The notes under the pieces: generated by a model
Seen by the model: the letters and a program-made list of their open reading frames with translations, nothing else
Database searches by the model: none
Told to the model about the DNA's origin: nothing
Translations under genes and position numbers: made by a program
Shown here: piece by piece, positions 1 to 10,034 of the stretch
Layout: every line of letters begins with the position of its first letter
Position numbering within the stretch: position 1 is the stretch's first letter
DNA from: Chytridium lagenaria
Taxonomy: Eukaryota; Chytridiomycota; Chytridiomycetes; Chytridiales; Chytridiaceae
DNA: 64,000 nucleotides
NCBI GenBank assembly: GCA_025449115.1
Contig: JAHLKC010000035.1
Coordinates: 232,593-296,592 of the forward strand
Direction: 5' to 3'

Positions 1-326
1 CCGCATGATGCATTAAAAAGTTATAATTAGGGACAAATACAGAAAGCAACTCCAAAAGTAAGGAAATCAAAGTATGAGTGAGGACTCTTGTACCGTATCG
101 TCTAAAAGCTCAATGATGAATCCAAGGTCCTTGTTCAAAGCTTCCAGGATCTGCGCAACCGCCACATCGCTGACCGTTATGGAAAGACGGAGTAGTACAC
201 CCAATGAGACATGGAAAATAAAACGTTAACGCGCAAACCAAAAGCACACACACATTCTGCTGTGCATTCACAGTAATGTGACTTCCCTCACCATTCAACA
301 AGCACTCCAGTTATAGCTCGAACCAT
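1..326 (-). CDS. TFB5: TFIIH subunit TFB5 (GTF2H5/TTDA), 5' part; continues off the left edge
   Basis: This is the smallest TFIIH core subunit, which stabilises the complex and stimulates the XPB/Ssl2 helicase in transcription and nucleotide excision repair. Exon 1 (326-292) encodes MVRAITGVLVE, intron 1 is 291-170 (gtgagg...cag), and exon 2 (169-94) continues CDVAVAQILEALN and ends in IIELLDDT. The order GVL(V/I)EC-D, a short helix, then (F/I)I..LDDT is the Tfb5/TTDA signature (compare the human GVLIECD and DIDDTH blocks, known from the family). A donor gtacaag follows LDDT at 93, so the remaining roughly 25-30 residues should lie beyond position 1. The gene is too short and too split to show as one long ORF. 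It is divergent from SLU7, with 54 bp between the two start codons. Identity is quite sure from the motif order; the third exon is not visible. Confidence 0.85.
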
Positions 327-380
327 CACCTCACACAAGGAAATTGAAACTTGAAATTCTTTCTGAAATTCAGTGACGAA
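327..380. promoter_or_regulatory. 54-bp bidirectional start region between TFB5 and SLU7
   Basis: This is the whole stretch between the two divergent ATGs. It holds both 5' UTR starts or a shared core promoter. No TATA box is visible. Each promoter may instead lie within the first exon or intron of the opposite gene. The layout is seen in the sequence; the promoter role is inferred. Confidence 0.5.
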
Positions 381-2378
381 ATGGCCAGCGGTTCAAACCT
401 CGTCCCTCTGACGGATGGCCTCACGACCGGCAAGCTCAGCAGAGAAGACTTTAAGCGCCAAAAGGCCATCGAGGAGCAACGAAAAGCGTAAGTTGGCATT
501 TTTAAATCACCTAAAACTGGTGCTGATGGACACACTACAGAGGAACATTACCCGCTGAAGTTGACCCTGAAACTGGAAGAGACATCAACCCCACATCCCT
601 CATTATATCTCGCAAGCACCATGGTACTTGGACATCAACCACCCTACATTGAAGCATCAACGGAATCCAGGGGAAGTGGATAACCTTGGGGCGATGGATG
701 AATGGTACCAACGAGGCAAGTTCAAGGGACCCGCAGCCAAAAAATACCGCAAAGGCGCTTGTGAGAACTGGTAAGACCTCAACATCACATAGCTACTTCC
801 GTCGTCTTTCCGCTCAACATACATGCTTATATTTTGAGTGAATGGCAAAAGCTCTTTTGAAGAACTGCGGTTATCTTGTGAATACTAATTTGATCTGGTA
901 ATAGCGGCGCCATGACCCACAAGACAAAGGACTGCCTTGACCGTCCCCGTCAAAAAGGCGCTAAGCACACTAATCGAAACATCGCCCCTGACGAAATTCT
1001 CATGGACGTTAAACTCGGTTTCGAAGCAAAACGAGATCGCTGGAACGGTTACGACCCCAACGACTACCTAAAAATTGTTGAAGAAGGTGAAGCCATCGAA
1101 CAAGAGCGTCGCCGTATTCGTGAACAAAAGGCACGTGAGAAGCTGGAGGAAGCAGCGAAACCGAAGGCAGAGAAAGAAGTTACAGAGGAGGCAGCGACAG
1201 GGGAGCCAGCTAAAGCCGAGGATAGTGATAGTGATGGGGAGGAAGATGATGAGAAATATGCGGATGCAGCAGAGGCGGTTGGTCAAAAACTCGACGGCGA
1301 AGACACGTACTACTGTGAGAAACTTGAGGATTAGAGAAGATACCGCAAAGTATCTCTTGAACCTTGACGTAAACTCCGCCTACTACGATCCTAAGACCCG
1401 TTCATGCGAGATAATCCCTTGAAAGACAAAGAAGGCGAGGAGGCCAACTACGCCGGAGATAATTTTGTGAGATGGACGGGAGATGCGCCTGGGTTGGCCA
1501 AATTGCAGGTGTTTGCTTGGCAAGCTGCCGATCGTGGAAAGGATGTGCATTTAAATGCGAACCCAACGCAGGGTGAATTGTTGTTCAAGGAATATCAGAA
1601 GAAGAAGGAGATGGTGACTGAGACGCAGAAGGGGTCGATTTTGGAAAAGTATGGAGGGGATGAGTATTTGAAGGCGCCACCGAAGGAGTTGCTGATGGCT
1701 CAGACTGAATCATACGTGGAGTATTCGCAGACTGGAAAGGTGATTAAGGGACAGGAGAAGATCAAGGTTCGGTCAAAATATGAGGAAGATGTGTAAGCTC
1801 ATTTTCATAACCCCTTTTACATCACTTATTTCATCATATCGCTATGACGATTTATATTAATGCCCAATGAAAAATAGATACCTTCTCAACCACACAAGTG
1901 TTTGGGGTTCATTCTGGCGTGACGGCCGCTGGGGTTATGCTTGCTGTCACGCTGTCTCGCCGGTCGCCTACTGTACAGGCCAGGCCGGTATCGACGCCTC
2001 CCTCGCCTCCAATCTCCTCCTCTCCTCAGCCCCACCAACGCAAGCCGAACCAGCCAGTCTCCTCGCCTCACACATACAAAAAGCCGCTAAAGGCATTTCA
2101 ACATCCACAACGTCTGCCGCGGGTGACCGCAAAAAGGGAAGACTGGGAGAAGGCGATGTTGTTATTGATGAAGAGAAATTGAAGAAAGCGATTGAGGGGG
2201 AGAAGGAGCGAAAACGGAAGGAACGGGAGGATGAGGGGAATAGGAAGGGGAAGAAAGGGAAGTATTCCGGAGGGGTGGATAGGGAGATTACTGAGGAAGA
2301 GCTGGAGGCGTATAGGATGACAAAGACGATATGGAGGACCCAATGGCAAATTATAAAGATAGCGATGCCGAAGATTGA
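381..2378 (+). CDS. SLU7: Pre-mRNA splicing factor SLU7
   Basis: Slu7 acts in the second catalytic step of splicing, helping 3' splice site choice. The protein starts [13 protein letters not shown]. Exons are 381-487, 541-770, 905-1792 and 1878-2378, all with GT-AG introns. The CCHC zinc knuckle [14 protein letters not shown] is split across intron 2 (771-904). The conserved blocks follow in family order: [69 protein letters not shown] and [12 protein letters not shown]. Four single-base frame breaks are needed: in the CCCC run at 589-592 (one C short), near 1300 (one base extra), near 1402 (one short) and near 2320 (one short). Read through the last break, the protein ends [13 protein letters not shown] with TGA at 2376-2378. 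Taken literally it would run on to 2442 with an unrelated tail. Breaks inside such conserved blocks look like sequence errors rather than decay. Identification is very secure. Confidence 0.93.
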
Positions 2379-2949
2379 GTTTTGGAGGTCTTTACCTGCA
2401 ACATGCTCCGTTCTTTTGATTTTTATTTGGGGATTTATTTGACGGCGCACTTGGAAGCCGTATGGTGCTTTGGTTCCTGCCATCGATTTGTACAAAATGA
2501 ATACTCTTTAAAATGTTTTGGATAATGTGGTTTTAGTTCTAAACGATATTCAATGCTATTTAGACCACGTCTAAACAGTATTGACCATGAGCAGCGTTTT
2601 TCCTGTAGAGTTGTTATTTATGAAGATTTGACACCCATATGGATGTGTATAATCACTCTTATTAATGGCAATGTCTTTCAAAGAAGTCAAAGGAATAATT
2701 GATTTAAGTTACATATTATGGAACGCTTTATTCACGTCCTAATTTATAAATTTTTTTAAAAAAAAATAAATAACCAAAAGTATTGTAGAAAGCTCATTCC
2801 CTCTTTCCATTTGACTAAAGGAAGACTAAAGAAATTAAGCCCGATTCAAACAATGTGGGACAGATAAAAATCGTAGGGTAAATGACAGTGAGCAAGCTAG
2901 CCAGCCAACAGCATTAAATCAACACCAAAAAAGGAACCCACAAAGGACC
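2379..2949. other. Intergenic, 3' ends of convergent SLU7 and PanP-like genes
   Basis: This is A/T-rich DNA between two convergent stop codons, with poly-T/poly-A around 2750-2770. No coding frame, RNA gene or repeat is recognised. Confidence 0.6.
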
Positions 2950-5905
2950 TCACATATCAAAAGGCCACCCTGCCCACATATTCACCTTCTCAGACCCCAT
3001 CTGCGGTCTCTCAATAGCCATCTCCGCCTCAATAATCTCCCCAATCACCAACTGCTCCGCAATAACAGCCTCCACATCTTCCCATTTTGTCAAGGGATTC
3101 GCTATGACAACCCTGAACGCGTCCACGCGTCTCTGAACAGAAATAGGCGTACCCTCTTCCTCGTTCTCTTCTTCTTCTTCACTTTCACCTAATCTCAACG
3201 ACGCTGCGAGGAGGGTAGGTGTTCCAGCAGGTGACTTGCGTCTTCCACCAGCAACACCCCGATCAGGGACGCCGCCGTAGACGTACAAGACGAAGTAGTA
3301 CCAGCTCTTGATCTCCTGACAACCACAGATCCCAAACGAAGGATCAGTAACTCACCGATGTCCTCGACACGAACCCGGCAACACTTCTCTTGCCTGTCGG
3401 TTCTGAATGCGTCGAGTAACATCACTAATCTCCTCGTCCTCCTCCATCTCCAAAGGCGCCATGGCAGCAACTTTATGTCTCAATCTCTTAGGAATATACC
3501 TGTACAGCAGTATATTGGTGGAAGGTTCATGGAGTGTCTGGAAACACCCCAAAGGATGTGTCCTTAGCCTTGCCGCCATCTGTCGAACAAGTGTAGCAGA
3601 ACGTGTGACAAGACTTTCGACTCCATCCCGTCCAAGCAGATGAAGCGACGCGTGAAGATGCAGACTTGTCGCAGGCCTCGATCCCTCTAACGTAAATTTC
3701 CCAAGATCAGGGCTATCATGGCGAATGACGTAGGAGGCGGATTTACGGATATGCGAGGCGTCTTGAGGGTTGCGGAAGAGAATAAGACCGAGACCCATGG
3801 GGGTGTATAGCTGCTTGTGGCCGTCGATGGTGATGGTGTCGGCTTCGGCGATACCCAAGAGCTTGTTGCGGTGCTCGCGGGAGAAGATGAGGGGACCACC
3901 CCAGGCCGCGTCAACATGGAAGTGGATCTTGTGTTCGCGAGCTATCGTGGAGATGCGAGACAGGTTATCAATAGAACCGCTGGGTATTCAAAAGTCTGTT
4001 AGCATATGCTTTTATGGAACTTTTTTTTTAAAATTTATACTCACGTCTCAGTTGTTCCTGCAATACCGACGATAGCAATAATGAGGATCTTTTTAGCTTT
4101 GAACTCCTTGACTTTTTGATCTAAAATGTCCATCCTATTTCAAAGAAAAAAAGAAAATTTGTTAGCTTCACAGTAAGGAGTTATCCACGTAAACAAACAA
4201 AAGCTACAAACCTCATACGAAAATCCTTATCTGTAGGAATAAGGCATAATCCTTCATCACCAATCCCCAGCAAATCTGCCGCCTTCTTAAACGAGTAATG
4301 CATAAGCGAAGACCCAATAATAACCGCCCCCATGTAACCAAACTTCAACAACGCCTTAAACAGTCCCTCCTTCTCCACGCCCCTAAAAGATTTTTTTTTC
4401 TTTCCATCCACAATTGAAGCATCCACATCCGCTTTTAACGCCTTGTTTCTGGCAGTCCACATAGCCGTGATATTTGCGATAGTACCTCCAGATGTGAACA
4501 CGCCGAGAGATCGGTCAAATGCATGCATATGGTGATCGTAGAAGGTGTTTGAGCGGCGAAAGAATTCACGGTGTAGCATGGCGATGGTTTCTCGTTCAAG
4601 GTATGTCATAGTCATGGCTGTCTCGAGTTTAACAACGTTCTGGTTCAACCAGTGAGGAGTCTCGCAAGGGGCGGTGAAAGTATGGAAGAGCTGTGGTCTT
4701 TTTTAAAGACAATAAAAAAACAGTCAGTACTTGGACGTATACTGAATTTGCGATATTTTGTAAAGGCTGCTTACCATATGGCCTATCATTCTCGGCGAAG
4801 ACACTCTTGTTGCCTTGTCAATGACATTGGCCTTGACGGCAAAGAGATATTCCTCAAGCGTTGTGCCATACTCTCCAGAATGCGGTACCTTGAACTGTTG
4901 AGAATCTTGATCTTATTGCTGAGGGATCCTCTGCAGTGTTCGCGTTGATTTTGGATGGTGTGTCTAGGAAGGCTGGAGACAGCAAATGTCACGACAGGAT
5001 CAAAGAAAGTGGGGACTTCAATTGATGATAACAAACCTTGAATAATGCCGGTAAGATATTGGTCCAAGATCCCTTCGCTCTCGTGTGTGCCACAAAGTAA
5101 TGAAGAACAGAGTCCTTGTTCCTTTGCGATCCCGGCTCAAGATGTGTGAAGTCTGTTTCCCTTGCAATCTTTCGTACGGCTTCCCCCAACGACTCCAATG
5201 ACATCGCTTGAGTGGAAGGCATGGTCCATGTACTTTCCTGCGTGGCCTGCACGCAGGTTCTGGGCCGTTGGCATATCTGAGGTTGGCGGTGGGGCAAGGG
5301 ATGGGGCAAAAGACGTGTAGCAGCAAGTGTTGATGAGGTGCCTCATCAAAATGAGAGCGGGTGAAGTTGCAGTAGGTGATGATGTCGCACTACGCCATGT
5401 ACAGCTCATCTCGCCATCGGCATTGGCCGTGTGAAAGAAGTCACCCATCTTGGAAGACTGGCGCAAATGGTATTGATGCTGGTGACTTTGGAAGTTGGTG
5501 GGAGACGGATGCGGGGTGGCTCCTGTGGGCTTGCCCCATAAGGGGAAATGCCATTGCCGTTGGAGATGTCGCAACAGATGGACCTTTAGCTAAATGGGAT
5601 TGTGAAGTAAAGCGGGAGTTGAAGAAAGTCTGCGAGGGAGCCGGGAGGGAAAGAGTTGTTGGATGAAAGGCCAAAAGTTGAATTCCGCTGGACTTTGAGT
5701 AAAGGGATATTCATCTGCCCAATCTTCATCAAAACCCTCGTCGCTGTCTGTCTCGTAATGAGACTGCAGTTGAGGGGCTGGTGTCCTAAGCATGGGTTGA
5801 TGCTGCTGCAGTGGGATGGTCGTTGATGGTGACAGTGTTGTGAAGCGGAGTCCGATGATATTGGAGATCGGATGTGTCGTGTTTTTGGGCAGATGAGGCG
5901 TCATG
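2950..5905 (-). CDS. panP: PanP-like pyridoxal-phosphate-dependent aspartate 1-decarboxylase (group II decarboxylase)
   Basis: PanP converts L-aspartate to beta-alanine, a pantothenate/CoA precursor, in some bacteria. Several exons on the minus strand reproduce the family order: SSPRMIGHM then ALPYF; NQNVVKLETAMTMTYLERE; LGVFTSGGTIANITAMW; HYSFKKAADLLGIG; HVDAAWGGPL; the PLP-lysine block TIDGHKQLYTPMGLG (Lys codon about 3814-3816); RRIQNRQ; FRVVIANPLT. The last block and the DGHKQLY context favour PanP over glutamate decarboxylase or the tyrosine/DOPA decarboxylases. The stop is at 2950-2952. The 5' end is uncertain. The MTPHLPKN methionine near 5905 gives an acidic N-terminal extension; a shorter start near 5220 is possible. 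Single-base breaks are needed near 5090, 5190 and 3370. The substrate is inferred from family resemblance only. Confidence 0.8.
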
Positions 5906-5969
5906 GCTTTTTTTTTTTTTAATGTAAAAATCCAGATCGAAGTGAATACACACAAAACACACAAACCAA

Positions 5970-5983
5970 ACACACACACACAC
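5970..5983. repeat. Short (CA)n tract
   Basis: Seven CA units lie upstream of the PanP-like gene in the divergent region shared with the subtilase. No function is claimed. Confidence 0.8.
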
Positions 5984-6105
5984 CTGCAGATGTCGACGAT
6001 ACCGCTGCTGATGCTGCTACTGCTGCTATTGATGCCATCTTAGCACCCTCTGCTTTCAGATCGATGGCATTTGCGCTGCTTGTTTTCGAGGCCATTCAGA
6101 CGTTG

Positions 6106-6138
6106 AGGTGACGGGGTGACGGGGTGACGGGATGACGG
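6106..6138. repeat. Four tandem copies of an 8-bp unit (GGGGTGAC)
   Basis: The unit ggggtgac repeats with small changes in the divergent region between the PanP-like gene and the subtilase. It could be a binding-site cluster or a simple slippage repeat. The rest of 5906-6476 shows nothing I recognise. Confidence 0.7.
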
Positions 6139-6476
6139 GTAATATGGAATGAATTGGAGGCTTTGCGGTTTGAAGGATGATGGATTGGATGGGCTGTTGT
6201 TATGTATTTGGAGATTCGGCGTTTCTTCGGGAAAACAGACGTTCGATTTTGGCAAATGCGATTTTTCCATTTATAAATATCAGGCCACTTGCTCATCGCG
6301 TGACGCGATGATCTCAATCTTCTAAAAAGCTCATCGTGCAATCAATCACGTCGACTGATGTATGGACGGAGGGCGGTGATGCCGCTTAAAGCTCCTTAAT
6401 TATGCGCGCACAAAGCGACACCCCTTTTCATGTAGACCTAAAGTTTCTGATTATCATCTTTAAAACTTGTTAATCA

Positions 6477-9400
6477 ATGCTCTTTCTTGTTTTCCTATGG
6501 ATTACGTTTGCTAAAGTTGTAGTATCGTCGGTGGGGGAGATGAGGACACGTATTCCTGCTCACATTGCGGCATTTGAGAGTCCTGATACATTTATTGTCG
6601 AGTTTACGCATTTGGCAAGCGTCAATGACGGCAACCAAAGCACCCAAGACAGCGTCATTCCTGTTCACCCGGCCATCCATCGATTTCGACAAATCACTAC
6701 AGCCATGGACCTCCCATGGTCAGGTTCACCTAGTGGGTCCAAGCTGAACGAGAGGTTCGTGTTTGGAGGGGTGTCGGACTCTTCAGCTTTACCTTTATTG
6801 GGACTCCGCTTTTACTTTGGCGTTTCAGTTCGTCTTCCAGGAGGACTGGATGATGCAAGGATGGTTGCTGAAAACTAAAAGGGTTTGGGACAGTGTGGCC
6901 AGCGGTACGTAGTTGTTTTATTTTTGCTATACAATGATATATGTTTGTTCAAAGCTGGAGCTCCGACATCCGCCATGGAATCACCGCATCATCCACGCGC
7001 GTCTCTGAATTTTGACAGAGCAGGAGATGGCTTTGCAGAAGCGGTTTCCGCTAACAACACTGAGCAAGGATCGACCATGGTACCATCAACTTTCCAGAAG
7101 ACTCTTTTTCCATGGGCATTATCTGTTGGTTACTTTGACTTATTCAAGTAATGGTCGATTGGAACCTATTCGAGTTGGAATTATTGACAGTGGGGTGGTA
7201 AGTTCAGTTCAATCGTTTAATCACTTTCTCATCTAAACCAGGACTATCGCCATCCCGCTTTAGGTGGGTGCTTTGGACTTGGATGCCGAGTAAGGACATT
7301 AAAAGCGAAAACAATTTTTAACGCTTATCATCCTGAAGGTCCGGTATGGGTTTGACTTCACGTCTGATCTTAGCGATCCCATGGATTGCACTGGACACGG
7401 CACTCACGTTGGCAAGTTGATCGTAAGACTTATATGTGATTGCTAAAAGTAGTTCTAATAGCTGGCCTGATCGCAGCGAGAAATGATCCGGCCTCTCTAG
7501 TCCGAGGCGTCTTCCCCGACGCGGTCATCGGTGCCTACAAGATTTTTTGGATGTCATCCAGACAAAACGTTCTGGGTGAAGACCGGAGTGAAGAAACTAG
7601 GGATTCCGTCCAAGAAAACGGCACGTCTCAACAAAGGAAGACTGGTGTATCGAAGAAAAAGAAGAGCCGGACGACGAGTGACGCTCTCATTGCCGCTATG
7701 GAAATGGCAGTGCGTGACGGAATGGACGTGGTGAATTTATCGGTTGGAGGGCTGAGCTCTTGGCCAGAGTTTCCAGAAGCTAGAGCGGCACAAGCTATGA
7801 TAGAACGTGGTATTGTTGTTGTGGCGGCACAAGGTAACGCGAATGGTATATATGAAATTCAATTCTATTTTATAGGAAATCATGCAATAGACGGTCCATG
7901 GTCGGTTTCCTCTCCAGCAATCGCGTCAGGCGTGATATCTGTCGCAGCCACCGAAACAGACTATTTTTTGGGAGGTACAGCTACAGCAGGATCTATAGAC
8001 GCTTCGGAATCATTTTCATTTAACTACTCCTCCATCATCGATATCACAGCAGTTCTCTTTAAAAGTCAAAACAATCCTGTCAAACACGTAACTCGTATCT
8101 TGTACACAGACTCGGAAGTATGTACAGATACCTCGCTTCATCAATTTAACGTCGAGCAAATGCTCGACCTTGGGTACTTGTCTTGAAACGCGGCAACTGT
8201 ACTGTGTCTGAGAAAGCAAGTATCGCGGCGCTCGCGGGAGCATCTAGTGTTTTGATATATAACTCAGAGCAGTATGAGAGTGATGATATTTTCCGGTTCG
8301 TGTTGCAGGAGACTGAGACAATCATTCCTGCTGCCGGGATTTCCCGACATGTGGGTGAGAAGTTGAGGGAGCTTTGCGAAGCTTTTGGAGATGACGCGAT
8401 CGTGCGGTGGGACAGCAGTGTGAAGATTATGGATAATTTCCACGCGTTTGAACGGCCTGCCGATTTCTCCAGCGTGAGTAGACTGCAGAAGTAGAACTTT
8501 TATCCTGAATTTTTTCTTGTCTTTCTGATGTCTACCTTTCCCCTTCGCTTCCCTTGCTTTACTTATTTTCCCTATCTAGTTTGGTCCGAGCCCGCATCTG
8601 GATGTGAAACCTGACATAGCAGCTCCCGGTACTTTCATCATCTCCACTTACCTCACAACAAACGGCTCATACGCTATCGTATATATAATCACTAAAATTC
8701 ACCCTAACAATTTAAGCTCTCCGGCACATCCATGTCTACCCCTCTAATCGCAGGTACCGCAGCCCTTCTTCTATCTCATCGCCCTTCTCTCACTCCCATC
8801 CAAGTCAAATCTCTCCTCATGAACACCGCGTCACCAGGAAAAGGTTTAAATGGCGCATACCCACATCCTGCCGTCATCGGATCCGGTATTGCCAAAGTGA
8901 CCGCTGCCATGTCATCACCTTTGATTTTCGAACCACCTTCTATAGCGTTGGGTTATCTGTCGTCAGGAGATACGGTTTTCGTCGATGCGAAGTTAAAGTG
9001 GGTAGACAGGATACCGGGATCCGTCACGTACAAAGTGCATGTTGAAGGTCCTGTTCCCCTTGAGTTAATCACTACTGGCAAGTCGACATTTACAACTGGT
9101 AATTTGACGTCGCCATGGAATTGTACTGTGGACGTGTCCCCATCTGTTATCACAATTGGCACCGCCTTTCCATCTGCAAAGGTCCGCTTCACCGTCACAC
9201 CCACGTCTCGCTCCTCGTCTTATCATACACTTCTTTTGCATGGAGGTCATATCATCGCTACTCCCCTCCAGCTTTCGCACTCTCAACCTTCATTACGAAT
9301 TCCCTTTCAATTCGTCACTGGCGATAACACGTATTCGGGAGCCTTGATCTGCCGATATGAAGCCACCTGCATCCCCACTTTTACCATCTCAAACCACACC

Positions 9401-9796
9401 ATCCTCCAATTTTCGTTGCTCATGCCCGTGACGAGCGTCACCGTATTTCTACTCAACACGGAAACTGGAATGAATGTAGGATATATAGACGCTGCTGAAT
9501 TTCTTGGGAAAAGCGGGAAGAATCATCCTCGATATGCGGTTGAATGGAATGGGGGGAGCGTTTACGGAAATTCAAAGAGGGATGTGAAGATATTGGCTCT
9601 TGCAAAATGTCGGGGGAGGAGATGGCTTCGAAAGAAAAGCTTAAGGGAGCATAAGGAGAAGCTTCATGGCATTCAACGGGGCTCATACCGCGTTTGTATT
9701 GAGGCGATGTTTGATGTGATGGGGATGAATAATCCCGTCCGAGATCGATGGTGCTCACACAGATTCAAGCGTTCTCTTTGTTTAAATATAGTATGA
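6477..9796 (+). CDS. Secreted subtilisin-like serine protease (S8) with PA domain
   Basis: A hydrophobic N-terminus (MLFLVFLWITFAKVVVSS) fits a signal peptide for secretion. The catalytic triad is complete: Asp in VGIIDSGV (about 7180, then an intron at 7198-7241, then DYRHPALGGCFG), His in DCTGHGTHVAG (across 7381-7470) and Ser in SGTSMSTPLIAG (about 8718-8755). A protease-associated insert (LKRGNCTVSEKA, about 8180-8460) lies between His and Ser, and an Fn3-like C-terminal part follows, ending GSYRVCIEA. This order matches the Vpr/minor extracellular protease type. Introns seen are 7198-7241, 7290-7338, 7412-7461 (GC-AG), 7846-7875 (30 nt), 8474-8579 and 8679-8716. A frame break is needed near 8170 to join the two halves of the PA domain. 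The propeptide region 6600-7150 is hard to read and also appears frame-broken. The protease call is secure; the substrate is unknown. Confidence 0.9.
7412..7461 (+). other. GC-AG intron in the subtilase
   Basis: The exon ends CACGTTG; the intron begins gcaagt and ends ctaatag. Splicing here restores GHGTHVAGLIAARNDP, the catalytic-His block, in frame. No GT donor nearby gives this frame. The non-canonical donor has the usual strong AAGT context of GC introns. Confidence 0.8.
7846..7875 (+). other. Putative 30-nt in-frame intron in the subtilase
   Basis: The stretch gtatatatga...tattttatag is exactly 30 nt and has no stop, so it can be read through. Removing it gives QGNANGNHAIDGPWSVSSPA, close to the usual GN..GPW.VSSPA of S8 proteases. 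Leaving it in adds ten aromatic residues in that conserved loop. Other short introns here are 32 nt (RRP7) and 38 nt (same gene). Confidence 0.55.
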
Positions 9797-10034
9797 AGTT
9801 TCAAGCATATTAGTGTAATATATTGATTTTAGTATCGTTCATCTTTTTTATCGCGCCTCATATTACAAAGAAAAAAAGAGTGTTTAGGGAAATGTATGCT
9901 TCAAGCTGTTGCTAGAAGAACATTGGGGATATACAGATTTAAAAGACAGGAAATATGTAAAAAAAGAATATTCTTTGGAGAAAGGATGTTGATGCAAAGG
10001 GGAAGGAGTATTTGCAACTTATATCATCATGCCC
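9797..10034. other. Convergent intergenic
   Basis: This is A/T-rich DNA between the subtilase and esterase-like stop codons. Nothing is recognised. Confidence 0.6.

Noticed and set aside
2381..2442. SLU7 tail as read literally ([12 protein letters not shown]... to TGA at 2442)
   Set aside because: One base earlier the frame gives the family-like DPMA ending and a stop at 2378, so the literal tail is a frame-break artefact.
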